The notes beneath the pieces were generated by a model. It did no database searches. It saw only the letters and a program-made list of their open reading frames with translations, and was not told the origin of the DNA. Both the position numbers and the translations under genes were made by a program. Positions 1 to 8,839 of a stretch of 64,000 nucleotides of DNA are shown here, piece after piece (positions within the stretch are counted from its first letter, which is position 1; each line of letters opens with the position of its first letter). This DNA comes from Streptomyces sp. NRRL F-4489 (GTDB lineage: Bacteria > Actinomycetota > Actinomycetes > Streptomycetales > Streptomycetaceae), in NCBI RefSeq assembly GCF_001509485.1, contig NZ_LLZI01000124.1, positions 45,611 through 109,610 on the forward strand, read 5' to 3'.

Positions 1-2197
1 CGGAGACGACCCGGCGGACCGCTATGTACCGCCCGAAACGGTCCTCGGAGTCAACGCGGATTTTCTGCCCCGTGCGCGGCGCATGCACGATTTTCCCGTT
101 GCCGAGATACATCACCACATGTCCCGAATTCGGGAACATCAGGTCGCCAGGCTTGCGGTCCTCAAACGCGACGCCCTTACCCGCCTTCAGCTGCTCGTAC
201 GTTGTACGCCCCAGCCGGACACCGACCTTACTGAAGGCATACTGCATCAGCGAACTACAGTCGAATCCAACCGTTTTCGCACCCTGAGCAAATCCCCGAG
301 ACGGTCCCTCCGGCCCCCCGCCGCCCCACGAATAATCGACACCGATCTGGGACAGCGCCGCCTTGATTGCGGGATTTGCGCTGCCCTGATGCAGATTCGC
401 CCGGGTCTTCGCGCCGCCCCCGGAGCCCCCCGATGCTCCCCCGCCAGTGGAACCACCACCAGATGCACCGCCGCCGATGAGACCGCCGATGCCACCAATA
501 ACGCCACCGGCCACCGCCCCTACTCCGGTACCGAGCCCGGGTATGACGCTTCCGGCCGCGGCACCAGTAAGAACGCCTAGCCCGGCGCCCTTCAGAGCCC
601 CCGTCAGGCGCCCGCCACTGCCCGCGTCCACACCCTGGTATCCGCCCACGGTCTGCTTGACGCCAGGCAGCTCCAGAATGGCGTTCAACGCCTCTTTGAA
701 ATCAATGACGGCATCGGTGGCCGACTGCATAGCCGGACCGAACGCGTCCATCATCTGCGAGTCGTGACGCCGCTCCTCCCCCTCCTTCCGCTTCTTCTGA
801 TTGAGGAGATTGTCGACGTCCAGGCCGCCCTTTTGCAGCTTCCGGCGAGCGTCCTCCGCTTTGTCTCCCGTACCGCCCGCATCGCGCAGCAGCTGCTCGT
901 AATCGGCCACCGACCCGCCAGTCTGCTCCCGCCAACGCGCTTGGGACTGAATCTGGGTGAGACGATTCTCCACCCACTCCTGCCCCAACCCGAGTTGCCG
1001 TGCCTGCGCCTCCAGCGTGGTGCGCAGCGACCCGCCCTGCTCGGACGCCGCCAGGACGTTCTTCAACCGGTAGCCGCGCTGGAACACCCTGTCCAAGATG
1101 TTCTGATTGAGCTGGCCCTGCGATAGCCGCTTGCCTCCCGCTCCGATGGTCGGGCCGAGCCCCATCACCTGGTAGAGCATGGACGCCTGCGGCGTGTACA
1201 TCGCCGTCATCATCCGCGCGGAATCCGCCACACCCATCGTCGGGTCCAGCAGCGCATACCCCGACGCCTGCTGATGCAGCAGACGCCGCTCCACCTCGCT
1301 GCGCCCCATGCCAAGACGCCGGTCGACCTCGAACAAGCCGCTGTTGAGGTCTTCTGTTGACAGCGCGGTCGACGACTGCATCGCCGCATTGCGGAGTCGG
1401 TTCTTCTCCGACCAGTAGCCGGACTTCGGGTCGCCCCACGTGCTGTACGCGAACGCGGCGTAGCGATCCATCTCGTACGCCTGGTCCGTCATGTGGTCGA
1501 CGCGCGACCGTATCTTCCCCGCGCCCCAGGACACCGCGCGCCCGGCGAGTTGCCCCAGTCCAAATGCCAGGCGCGGTGTGTCGATGGCCCTTCCAGCGCC
1601 GTCGGGCTGTCCGGCGCCCGCGGTCGGCGGATACGTCGGGCGAGGCGGAATGGCGCCTGCGCCACCGAGCCGGGCCGTCACCCGGGCACGCGCACTGGCG
1701 TCCGCCCGCTCCCGGTCCTGCCGCGCCCGTTCCTGGGCCTGGCGCATCGCCTGCTGCTGAGCCTCAGCGGCGGCGGCCCGCCGGGCGTTGGACTCCAGGC
1801 GGTCACGGTGCGCCTGGTCCCGCTGGCGACGACGTTCCTCCTCCTGCTGACGGCGCAGGTCAGCCGCCCGGAGAGTCGCCTCATTCTGCTGGGCCCGGCG
1901 AGCCTCCATACGCTGCCGCATGATGGCTGCCGCCTGCTGGGTCGCTGTGGCCCCAGAGCCGGGCAGAGAGCTGGTCTGTGCAGTTCCGGCCGGGCTCGGC
2001 TGATTCGCGGAGGGAAATCCCCCCCAGCCCATGCCGGACCCCACTCCGGTCGGCGTCATCCCGCTGAGCGCGCGATTCAGGCGGCCGATGTTGGTTCCCA
2101 GTGTTTTGATCTGGCGCTCCAGATCATCGACCTCGTGCTCCAGCCGGTTCACGCCGAGCAAGCGCCCAGCGATATTGGGCTCTCTACTGGACGCCAT
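1..2197 (-). CDS. Tail tape measure protein with C-terminal NlpC/P60 peptidase domain (partial)
   Basis: The gene runs off the left edge, so only its last few codons are missing from about 732 visible residues. It starts at ATG 2197, 14 nt inside the preceding chaperone gene. Residues about 90-160 are Arg/Gln/Glu/Ala-rich and likely coiled coil; about 540-590 is a glycine-rich hydrophobic stretch typical of tape measures. The last 110 residues form an NlpC/P60 fold with Cys in GFDCSSLMQYAF (about residue 645) and His in NSGHVVMYLG (about 693). Tape measures set tail length, and an NlpC/P60 tip probably cuts peptidoglycan stem peptides during entry. Its place at the end of the sheath-tube-chaperone series supports this. 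Confidence 0.85.
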   Translation of the reverse strand, partial: MASSREPNIAGRLLGVNRLEHEVDDLERQIKTLGTNIGRLNRALSGMTPTGVGSGMGWGGFPSANQPSPAGTAQTSSLPGSGATATQQAAAIMRQRMEARRAQQNEATLRAADLRRQQEEERRRQRDQAHRDRLESNARRAAAAEAQQQAMRQAQERARQDRERADASARARVTARLGGAGAIPPRPTYPPTAGAGQPDGAGRAIDTPRLAFGLGQLAGRAVSWGAGKIRSRVDHMTDQAYEMDRYAAFAYSTWGDPKSGYWSEKNRLRNAAMQSSTALSTEDLNSGLFEVDRRLGMGRSEVERRLLHQQASGYALLDPTMGVADSARMMTAMYTPQASMLYQVMGLGPTIGAGGKRLSQGQLNQNILDRVFQRGYRLKNVLAASEQGGSLRTTLEAQARQLGLGQEWVENRLTQIQSQARWREQTGGSVADYEQLLRDAGGTGDKAEDARRKLQKGGLDVDNLLNQKKRKEGEERRHDSQMMDAFGPAMQSATDAVIDFKEALNAILELPGVKQTVGGYQGVDAGSGGRLTGALKGAGLGVLTGAAAGSVIPGLGTGVGAVAGGVIGGIGGLIGGGASGGGSTGGGASGGSGGGAKTRANLHQGSANPAIKAALSQIGVDYSWGGGGPEGPSRGFAQGAKTVGFDCSSLMQYAFSKVGVRLGRTTYEQLKAGKGVAFEDRKPGDLMFPNSGHVVMYLGNGKIVHAPRTGQKIRVDSEDRFGRYIAVRRVVS

Positions 2198-2360
2198 GCA
2201 GTGCCTCCTTCCGCTCCTTGTGCCACAGCGCGAGGTCTCGCCAGTAATGACGCTCGCGGACCGTCAGAGCCTTGATCTCGCTCGGTGGCCAGCGATAGGC
2301 GAAAACCAGCGATTCGATGTCGAGAAGTGTGGCCTCGATGTCACAGGTCCAGAAACGCAT
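2184..2360 (-). CDS. Small tail assembly protein
   Basis: 58 residues. The start at ATG 2360 overlaps the previous gene by 20 nt, and the end overlaps the tape measure start by 14 nt. It contains YRWPPSEIKALTVRERHYW, resembling the short helical proteins found between tube/chaperone and tape-measure genes in contractile-tail clusters. Probably a cytoplasmic assembly chaperone. An upstream in-frame ATG at 2405 is possible but lies deep inside the neighbouring gene. Confidence 0.6.
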   Translation of the reverse strand: MRFWTCDIEATLLDIESLVFAYRWPPSEIKALTVRERHYWRDLALWHKERKEALHGVQ

Positions 2361-3186
2361 CCGCCACCGAAATCGGCAGCGGAATCTCCTCTCCGCAACT
2401 TTCATGGGTGACGGACACGTCGGTGAGCTGCGGGCCGGGAGCGTGGTCGGCCAGATACATCAACAGGGTGCGCCGGTCGGCGATACCCAGGCTCTGGGCG
2501 AAGGCCGCGCCGTCCTCCACGGGTGTCTCCCCCACAGCGGTCACACACCGCTCCAGCAAACGGGAGTTGACCCGTGCCGGGGTTGCGTCCCTCTCCGTCA
2601 GGACGAACCTCTGATCTGCTCCCGTGGGAAAACGCACCCGGGCGATCCTGCCATCGCGCAACGTCACCGTGGGCTCGCCCCCGGGCAAGGCACGCTGCTC
2701 GACCGTGGACAGATCGATGGTCACGTCGATGAGCGAGGTGCAGCTCGGGCACTTCACTCCCTGGATCTCCAGCGGGCTACCGAACGTTGCGACGCGGATC
2801 GCCAGAAGCAGGCTGTCGCGGTCACCGACGAGCATGTCCTGGAGCTGCTCGTCGGTAGGAATCTTCGACCCCAGAGCGGCGACACCACGGCGCAGGATGG
2901 TGTCGAAGAACTCCAGTGAGTTGCGGTCCACAGCCGCAAGAGCTTCTTCGTCGGCCCCGGTCAGCTCGCGTACGCGTGCCTCGCGCACCAGCTGGCCGTC
3001 AATAGTGATCCCGACAGGGAGCAGGGCCTGCGTGGGATTGGGGCGCGGCGGGCTCGGGGCGGGCCCGCTGCTCTCGGCCAGGACCTGCTGGATCGCACGG
3101 TTGGCGGCAGCGGCGTCGGTTACGGGGTTGATTGCGGGGGCAGCGGACTGGTCGAAGGTCCAGTCGTAAGTGAGGGGCTCGGTCAC
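2341..3186 (-). CDS. Tail/baseplate assembly chaperone-like protein with zinc-ribbon-like Cys pair
   Basis: 281 residues. The central segment contains CPSC (about residue 165) and a later Cys in ESCGEEIPLPI. The layout resembles the baseplate-hub or tail-assembly proteins found directly downstream of the tube gene in contractile phages: a proline-rich N-terminus, a helical middle, then a beta-rich C-terminal half. Its position between tube and tape measure is the main evidence. Role (chaperone versus minor baseplate part) is inferred. Confidence 0.6.
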   Translation of the reverse strand: MTEPLTYDWTFDQSAAPAINPVTDAAAANRAIQQVLAESSGPAPSPPRPNPTQALLPVGITIDGQLVREARVRELTGADEEALAAVDRNSLEFFDTILRRGVAALGSKIPTDEQLQDMLVGDRDSLLLAIRVATFGSPLEIQGVKCPSCTSLIDVTIDLSTVEQRALPGGEPTVTLRDGRIARVRFPTGADQRFVLTERDATPARVNSRLLERCVTAVGETPVEDGAAFAQSLGIADRRTLLMYLADHAPGPQLTDVSVTHESCGEEIPLPISVADAFLDL

Positions 3187-3200
3187 TGGATTCCTAATTC

Positions 3201-3779
3201 CTAGAGGGTGGCACTCGACTTGGCATTCGGGGCGACCTTGAAATCGAACCCCTCGTGCGCGAGTGTCATCTGATGCACGGCGTACATATTCTGGCCCGCA
3301 TCGAGGTCACCGAACGCCACGCTCGTCGGCCACGCGTTGTACACCCGCCACACGGCCTGAACTTTTGCGGGCGACTTGGTCACCGGGTGCTCTATCAGCA
3401 TGATGTCAACAGTGGCACGGAAATCGGTGCTGGTGTCGTAGGTCTTCCCCACGCCTTGCATGACGTTGAACAGCTGGCCCATCCAGTCCAGGAGCTGCTG
3501 ATCTCCCGGGCACAACCCCTTGGAGAGCGTGATGGGGCTGAAATCGCTCTGCCCGGGGAGCTTCTGGGTGGACACGTTCATTCCACCGGTGCGGTAAGCG
3601 ATCACGTCAGTGGTCGAGCTGAGACCGGACACCGCCATGAAGCCAAGCTTCGGGTAGGCCCCCTGTAGCCCCTGCGGTCCCGATATCTGGACGTGGAATT
3701 TGAAGGACCGCAACGGGTCCGTGGATATGGAGGCGAGGCTGGACCTCTGCTCCACTGTCGCCCGGGTCTTACCCGCCAT
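3201..3779 (-). CDS. Contractile tail tube protein
   Basis: 192 residues starting MAGKTRATVEQ. The pattern of an N-terminal DPLRSFKFHVQISG, a central GGMNVSTQKLPGQSDFSPIT and a C-terminal VHQMTLAHEGFDF matches the T4 gp19-like tail tube family seen in phage and contractile injection systems. It forms the inner tube through which DNA passes. It follows the sheath gene by 11 nt, the usual sheath-tube order. Confidence 0.85.
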   Translation of the reverse strand: MAGKTRATVEQRSSLASISTDPLRSFKFHVQISGPQGLQGAYPKLGFMAVSGLSSTTDVIAYRTGGMNVSTQKLPGQSDFSPITLSKGLCPGDQQLLDWMGQLFNVMQGVGKTYDTSTDFRATVDIMLIEHPVTKSPAKVQAVWRVYNAWPTSVAFGDLDAGQNMYAVHQMTLAHEGFDFKVAPNAKSSATL

Positions 3780-3790
3780 AGCCCACTCCT

Positions 3791-5356
3791 TTACTGAAAC
3801 GCCTCGGACGAGGTACTTCCGCCCTCGAACTGACCGATGTGGATCGCGATGAATTCCGCTGGGCGCAGCAGCGCCAGTCCGATGTCAATGTGGACCTCGC
3901 CGTTGGCGACTGTCTGCTCGGTGTTATTTGTCTCGTTGCACACGACTCTGAAGGCAGTTTCAGGGCTGCCGCCCTTGAGCTGGCCTGCCTGGGTCATTTC
4001 GGTCAGCCGCTGCGTGATGATTGTGGTCAGCGACGCCCAGAGATCCGGAGTGTTGGGCTGAAAAACAGCGTAACCAGTCGACTCAACGAGCAGTTTCCTC
4101 ACATGGATAAGGAAACGCCTCACAGCTATGTACCGGTCTGGATACCCCGCCTTTATCGTGCGCCCGCCCATTGGGCAATAGCCCGCGCTCGGTACGTAGC
4201 GAATGATGTTGATGCCCGCCACATTCAGCTCATCGAGCTGTGCATCGGTGAAACGGAACTGGGCGCTGAAGACCCCGCGGAGCACGGCCTCCTCGCCCGC
4301 AGGAGTTCGGTGCGGCCCATGGGCGATGTCGAACCGCGCGAACTGGCCCATCAGCGCGCCCCCGGGGGGAAGCAGGCGCGTCGCACCCACAGCTGCTACT
4401 GCGGGATCTGCTGTCTGAATCCACGGTCCGTAGACAGCCGCATAGGAGGAGGCGCGCAGCGGTGCCGGAGTAGTTCCGCCATTGACCAGTGGGCTCAGTT
4501 CTCGCATCTTGGCCAGCGCCACCTCGGTCGGCGTGCCGTCAGGGACCTGCGGGGTGTCGACGATGAGGAAGGCGTACGCGTAGCGCTCGCACCAGTCGAT
4601 GACCGGGTTGAGGACGGCGGCGTCGGATACCCCGGGGAGATTGATGTTGAGAGCCGCGTTGGTGGATTCGAGTGACTGCGCGGCAGCCGAAAGGTCCGGT
4701 GCGGCAGAGCCGTTCGAGCCGCCCGCGAGCGGCTTGTCGACTGTGACGGCGGGCGTGTTGTCGGTCGTCCACGCAAGGGGCCCGAGGTAGGCCAGAGAGA
4801 TGAATCTGGATCCGCTGTCGGGTGCGTTGACGAGCGCGATAGCGTTTCGGGTGTCGGTGGGGTCCAGACTGACGTCGGTGTAGCGCTCAACGAGGCCGCC
4901 AGCGGTATCTCCAGCCGTCTTCACCGTCAGGGTGAAACGGCCAGGAGCCGTACCCGCATCGGTCACGCTGACCGTCAGTCCGTTGGCGAAAGCGCCCGGC
5001 GCGGTCGCGGTCACGCGCAGCACGTCCTTGGGGCTGGAGTTCTCACCCCCGGACTGGCGGTCCTTCAGCACCAGTGACGCCGTTTTCGCATCTGCTGAGA
5101 CTGCCCTCACGACATAGCAGGCTCTTCCCCCGTTGACGAAAAACTGGTGCACGGCGAACGGAAGCATGGAGTCGGCGCTGAACCCGCCGTACAGTGACAC
5201 GAATTCCGCCCAGCTCCGAATCAGCGTCGGCTTGGACGGTCCGAAATCATGGGCTCCCACAAAAGCTGCAATGAATTCCCCCGCCGGGGGTTCATTCACC
5301 ACGATTGGATTCAGTGTCTCATCGACGAAGATTCCTGGACGCTTGTACGTGGCCAT
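3791..5356 (-). CDS. Contractile tail sheath protein
   Basis: 521 residues from ATG 5356, preceded by AAGGAG. The N-terminus YKRPGIFVDE is the classic sheath opening. The C-terminal domain contains AGINIIRYVPSAGYCPMGG and RYIAVRRFLIHVRKLL, as in conserved sheath C-terminal domains, and ends with a strand-rich tail. The protein polymerises round the tube and contracts to drive it through the cell envelope. Its presence with capsid, portal and terminase genes defines a myovirus-type prophage rather than a stand-alone injection system. Confidence 0.93.
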   Translation of the reverse strand: MATYKRPGIFVDETLNPIVVNEPPAGEFIAAFVGAHDFGPSKPTLIRSWAEFVSLYGGFSADSMLPFAVHQFFVNGGRACYVVRAVSADAKTASLVLKDRQSGGENSSPKDVLRVTATAPGAFANGLTVSVTDAGTAPGRFTLTVKTAGDTAGGLVERYTDVSLDPTDTRNAIALVNAPDSGSRFISLAYLGPLAWTTDNTPAVTVDKPLAGGSNGSAAPDLSAAAQSLESTNAALNINLPGVSDAAVLNPVIDWCERYAYAFLIVDTPQVPDGTPTEVALAKMRELSPLVNGGTTPAPLRASSYAAVYGPWIQTADPAVAAVGATRLLPPGGALMGQFARFDIAHGPHRTPAGEEAVLRGVFSAQFRFTDAQLDELNVAGINIIRYVPSAGYCPMGGRTIKAGYPDRYIAVRRFLIHVRKLLVESTGYAVFQPNTPDLWASLTTIITQRLTEMTQAGQLKGGSPETAFRVVCNETNNTEQTVANGEVHIDIGLALLRPAEFIAIHIGQFEGGSTSSEAFQ

Positions 5357-5370
5357 GCGGCTCCTTAGCA

Positions 5371-5970
5371 CTACGGGACCTGCGCGTCGTGCAGATCGGT
5401 GATGACGGTCTTGACCGGCGTGGGAGTGGACACGGCCCCGAGGACCTCACTAGTGACGCTAACGAGGTAAGCGGCAGTAAGGAGGCGCTTTTGATGCTCG
5501 TCCCAGCCTATGTGAAATTCTGGCCCCTCTAGTTCGAGGCTACGTACAGTGCCGTCCTCGGGGACTTCCAGATAACCGAAGCGCACAGGAAGAAGGTCCA
5601 CGGAGCTGAGTCGAGCGACCAGGTCCGTAAGATGCGCCTGCTTCCGGCACAGCACATTGACCTGGTATTCGATCCGGTATGGAATGGGATTGTCCGTGTA
5701 GTACGGAGAAGCCGCCCCATCAGCCATGCCGGGCCAAGGCGCGTAGCCCTCTGGCGCATAGCCGAGCTGCACAACACCCCGGGCTTCTCGACGCGGGTCG
5801 CGCACAGCGCGCGTGCGCTCCAGGACAATGAGAGGGAAAGTTTGATCGGCCAGCTCGCTTTCCGGATAGGAGAACCGCACCCCGACAGGGGTCTCCATGG
5901 AACCGTCTTTCACACTGAGCCCCTGGAGCTTTCGCCGCAATGCGGCATCCTCGTTCAGCAGCCACGGCAT
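5371..5970 (-). CDS. Probable tail completion/terminator protein
   Basis: 199 residues from ATG 5970, with GAGAGGT upstream. No catalytic motif. Size, mixed alpha/beta composition and position immediately upstream of the sheath gene match tail-terminator or neck proteins that cap the tail before head joining. It carries the segment IPYRIEYQVNVLCRKQAHL, as in proteins that oligomerise at the tail end. Function is inferred from synteny. Confidence 0.5.
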   Translation of the reverse strand: MPWLLNEDAALRRKLQGLSVKDGSMETPVGVRFSYPESELADQTFPLIVLERTRAVRDPRREARGVVQLGYAPEGYAPWPGMADGAASPYYTDNPIPYRIEYQVNVLCRKQAHLTDLVARLSSVDLLPVRFGYLEVPEDGTVRSLELEGPEFHIGWDEHQKRLLTAAYLVSVTSEVLGAVSTPTPVKTVITDLHDAQVP

Positions 5971-6033
5971 CGATTTGACCTCTCAGAAACTCCGACAGGT
6001 CCAGATTCACATCAGATGTGCATGCGGTGTTAG

Positions 6034-6573
6034 CTAGTCATTCTGGCGGACATGCCGCGAACCGAAACGCCGGTAATCGTCGAAAATGGAATCTGCCGTG
6101 ATTTCATCAGGCATGATTTCGGTGAGCTTCAGCGAAACCACGAAATCGTGTCGCCTCAATCGGCCCAGAGCCTGGAGGTCGTCGATCCGGTGTAGACACC
6201 CGTCATAACCGATCCAGTCACTCAGATACCTGCGGGTGTCGATGTCTGGCTGACTGATGCCGACTCGGGCGAGCTGCCGCGCGGCGGCCGTCACGTACAG
6301 CGGAGCCACCTGGTACAGGCCCTGCGCGGTGCGCTCGACGGCGCCCTGGTCGCGAGAGACGTCCATCACTGGCACCGTGATCGGTGGATGGTAGGCCCGG
6401 CCTCCGGGAGCTGCGCCCTCGTCGTAGACGTCGTGAGCGTGGGACTGCGCTGGCGCGGCCCGGAACCACGAGACGCAGTCGCCCTTGCGGTGCTGCCAGG
6501 CACGCAGCCCGGCGTCGATCCGGGCCGCGTGGTATGCGGTGCTGAAGCGCCCGCTCTTCCAGTCGGCCCTCAT
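6034..6573 (-). CDS. Probable head-tail joining protein
   Basis: 179 residues from ATG 6573, overlapping the stop of the upstream gene in an ATGA junction, so the two are probably translationally coupled. No recognisable motif. It lies between the connector-like gene and the tail completion gene, the usual position for a head-closure or neck protein. Confidence 0.45.
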   Translation of the reverse strand: MRADWKSGRFSTAYHAARIDAGLRAWQHRKGDCVSWFRAAPAQSHAHDVYDEGAAPGGRAYHPPITVPVMDVSRDQGAVERTAQGLYQVAPLYVTAAARQLARVGISQPDIDTRRYLSDWIGYDGCLHRIDDLQALGRLRRHDFVVSLKLTEIMPDEITADSIFDDYRRFGSRHVRQND

Positions 6574-7388
6574 CCGGTGAGCCCGCTGATGATGGGCGAT
6601 GCGATGCCGGAGGGGTCTTCGTTGCGGCGGTCGATGGGCGGGAGCTGGCGCGTTGGGTAGGCAGAGTCGTCGTACTCGCGCGGCGTGAAGATGGGCACGA
6701 GACGGTTGTTGTACGGAGAGACGCGGCGCAGTGTCGCCATTTCGATGCGGTAGAGGCCCACGTTGAGCTGCTGACACAGGTCCCGGTATCGCGTCTCCAG
6801 ATTCTCAATCTGCGCCATAACCTGGGTGTAGATCTGCCCGCGGGCGACGTGCGTGCCCTCTGCCGTGTGGATGTCGGGCTCCATGGAGGCGTCCGTCGCC
6901 ACCGCCCACAGCACATTGACGGCCGCCAAGACGGCCAGCGGCAGCTCCTCGATCTCCGGCAGCGTCGCCAGGGTCACCGGTTCGTCCTCGTACCGGTAGA
7001 ACCCCTCCGCCGACCGATACCGGACCGTGACGACCCGGTCGGAGCAGTGCTGGAGGACCGCGTCCTGGAGGTGGATGACCAGCTCCTGGTCGTCGACCAT
7101 GCCGCCGGATCGTCCCTCCACGATCACCACGGCGCCCAGCGGCAGCGGTCCCAGACCCTCCCGGAAAATGACCCGCCCTTCCCGGGAGAGCAGGGTGTAG
7201 TCCGTACCAGCGGCCAGCTCACGGCTCTGACCGCCCTGGACAAGCAGAGCCTTGGTGATGGTGACGCGTGTCTGGGAGAGGTCGTATTCAGACAGCTCGC
7301 CCGTGCCGGTCAGCACATCGCGGAACTCGCTGCCGAAATCGCCGAGCAGCGAGCGGACCCGCGCAAGCATCTGTGCCTGATCAGCCAT
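6570..7388 (-). CDS. Head-tail connector-like protein
   Basis: 272 residues starting MADQAQMLARVRSLLGD. A helical N-terminus, a beta-rich middle (around REGRVIFREGLGPLPLGA) and a long helix with a proline-rich tail resemble gp6/gp15-type adaptor proteins. The start codon shares bases with the stop of the gene upstream. Assignment rests on position in the late operon. Confidence 0.45.
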   Translation of the reverse strand: MADQAQMLARVRSLLGDFGSEFRDVLTGTGELSEYDLSQTRVTITKALLVQGGQSRELAAGTDYTLLSREGRVIFREGLGPLPLGAVVIVEGRSGGMVDDQELVIHLQDAVLQHCSDRVVTVRYRSAEGFYRYEDEPVTLATLPEIEELPLAVLAAVNVLWAVATDASMEPDIHTAEGTHVARGQIYTQVMAQIENLETRYRDLCQQLNVGLYRIEMATLRRVSPYNNRLVPIFTPREYDDSAYPTRQLPPIDRRNEDPSGIASPIISGLTG

Positions 7389-7990
7389 CAGCCCACCCCG
7401 CAGGACAGGGCCCCAGCCCTGATGGACACCGACTCCCCCGCATGCACCTCGTGCGGGTCAGTCAGCTCGATGACACTGACGACCCTGCCGGACCCGTCTG
7501 ACGCCGCCAGCGTGACAGCGACGTGCGTGACGCTGACCGCCGCACCGCTCGGCAGCAGCGGCCCGAAAACGATCTCTGCGGCGTTCGCCGCCGCGCTGAT
7601 GCGACCCTGGTCGTCGACCCCTATCTCCCCCAGCTCCAGCAACTGCGGGAGATAGCCCTCAGCGTCGATTTCGCTCTGCGCCAGCGTGGCCAGCGTGACC
7701 GTCCGCCCTGGATCGCTGGTCAGCAGATGCACGTGCCGAGCCACCTCCCGAGGCGGGACGGCGCCAACCTCGGCCTTCAGTGCGGCCAGACCCTCCGGTG
7801 TGGAGGCCGCCGCGAGCAGGTCCTCCAGAAAGCCGCGCGGCAGGCACCTCATCAAGGCGCCGCGCTCGGGAGTCACCGCCCAGGCCGTGTGAAGGCAGTC
7901 GCTCACCACCGCCGGGAGGTCCGGTGCGGCCACCATGGCACGCGTCAGCTCCACACTGGTCTGAACCGGGACGTATGTCGGCACCGTCAC
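7388..7990 (-). CDS. Late-operon structural protein of unknown role
   Basis: 200 residues, no recognised domain. The first half is helical (CLHTAWAVTPERGALMRCL) and the second half beta-rich with repeated VSV/VTL strands. It overlaps both neighbours by a few bases, so it belongs to the head-tail joining operon. Could be a minor head or neck protein. Confidence 0.45.
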   Translation of the reverse strand: MTVPTYVPVQTSVELTRAMVAAPDLPAVVSDCLHTAWAVTPERGALMRCLPRGFLEDLLAAASTPEGLAALKAEVGAVPPREVARHVHLLTSDPGRTVTLATLAQSEIDAEGYLPQLLELGEIGVDDQGRISAAANAAEIVFGPLLPSGAAVSVTHVAVTLAASDGSGRVVSVIELTDPHEVHAGESVSIRAGALSCGVG

Positions 7991-8289
7991 TGCACCTCCT
8001 GGGCAATCTCGTCAGGACTGGGAAGTTCGACCGGCGGCGGATCAGGGTCCGGCTGCGGATCGGGCGGCGGCACGACAGGCGGCGGGGTGTACTCGGAGAA
8101 GTGCTTTTTGAAAAACGTCTGCGAGTACCGGATCAGTCGAGGGGGCGGTGATGTCCTGCCAGCAGGGAACGAGAAAATGACGCTGCCATTGGCGACGGAA
8201 ATAACATCCACGACGCTGCCCGGCTCCAGCCGCCCATACCCAATACCAATGCCGTCAGAAGACGTCAGCTGATACGAACGGCCTGCCAT
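7987..8289 (-). CDS. Small late protein with proline-rich C-terminus
   Basis: About 100 residues from ATG 8289 (MAGRSYQLTSSDG). An N-terminal beta domain is followed by a Pro/Asp tail (PPPDPQPDPDPPPVE). The stop overlaps the next gene start. Possible head decoration or joining protein; no family recognised. An upstream in-frame ATG at 8310 would lack a good ribosome site. Confidence 0.5.
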   Translation of the reverse strand: MAGRSYQLTSSDGIGIGYGRLEPGSVVDVISVANGSVIFSFPAGRTSPPPRLIRYSQTFFKKHFSEYTPPPVVPPPDPQPDPDPPPVELPSPDEIAQEVQ

Positions 8290-8297
8290 AACCGACG

Positions 8298-8660
8298 TCA
8301 GGCCCCCCACACGTAGCCCTTTTCTGCAAGATGGTTGTACACGAACGCAGGCACCTTGTAGGTACGACCGGCTTCAAAGGTGAACGTATTTCGGTAGCCG
8401 ATCGTCACGTTCTCCAGATCCTCCACCACACGCATCTCGCGGGTGCTCTCACCGACAACGACCGGCAGCTGTTCAACATTGGCAGCAGGCGGGGCAGTCA
8501 GGTCCACGACCTGGGATCGGACCTCGTCAGCAACCTGCGCCTCGGCCAACTGCGCCTTGGCGGCTTCCTTCTCGGCCAGGTCGCGGTTCGTCTCCAGCGT
8601 TCGCTTGACCCGGCCGGTGGCATCCCGAGGGCTCGTCACGCGCTTAGCAGTCGTCGCCAT
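8298..8660 (-). CDS. Late-operon protein with coiled-coil N-terminus
   Basis: 120 residues from ATG 8660 (MATTAKRVTSPRD). Residues about 20-55 are charged and helical; the C-terminal half is beta-rich with FTFEAGRTYKVPAFVYNHLAEKGYVW. That C-terminal pattern resembles small head-associated proteins in actinophages, but I cannot name a family. It is the first gene after the terminator at 8679-8716. Confidence 0.5.
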   Translation of the reverse strand: MATTAKRVTSPRDATGRVKRTLETNRDLAEKEAAKAQLAEAQVADEVRSQVVDLTAPPAANVEQLPVVVGESTREMRVVEDLENVTIGYRNTFTFEAGRTYKVPAFVYNHLAEKGYVWGA

Positions 8661-8678
8661 CTCTAGACTCCTCACATA

Positions 8679-8716
8679 GCAAAATCCCTGCGACGGAATC
8701 TTCGCAGGGATTTTGC
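8679..8716 (-). terminator. Intrinsic terminator hairpin
   Basis: A perfect 15-bp inverted repeat (GCAAAATCCCTGCGA and its complement) with an 8-nt loop. A/T tracts on both sides could make it bidirectional. It separates the accessory block from the head-tail operon. Confidence 0.8.
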
Positions 8717-8810
8717 CTGGGGAGTTATACGGGTCGGCCTGTTACTGGGTTCCCCGCCCCGCGAACAGGCGGCTTCGATATCGACTTCGCCACCCAAGCA
8801 GTGCTATGTC

Positions 8811-8839
8811 GCTGACCAGCGGAGGTGCCCCTGGTCAGC
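8811..8839. repeat. Inverted repeat at the 3' end of the arginase-like gene
   Basis: GCTGACCAG and CTGGTCAGC, 9-bp arms around 11 nt. It overlaps the last codons of the minus-strand gene ending at 8835. Possible weak terminator or RNA-stabilising hairpin. Confidence 0.4.

Noticed and set aside
3201..5356. Stand-alone contractile injection system rather than a phage
   Set aside because: Portal, scaffold, capsid and terminase genes are in the same operon direction, so the tail belongs to a phage.
8359..8368. Exact TAGGTACGAC in the late region
   Set aside because: It lies inside the minus-strand gene at 8298-8660, antisense to it and not at a gene end; one chance match in this length is unsurprising.
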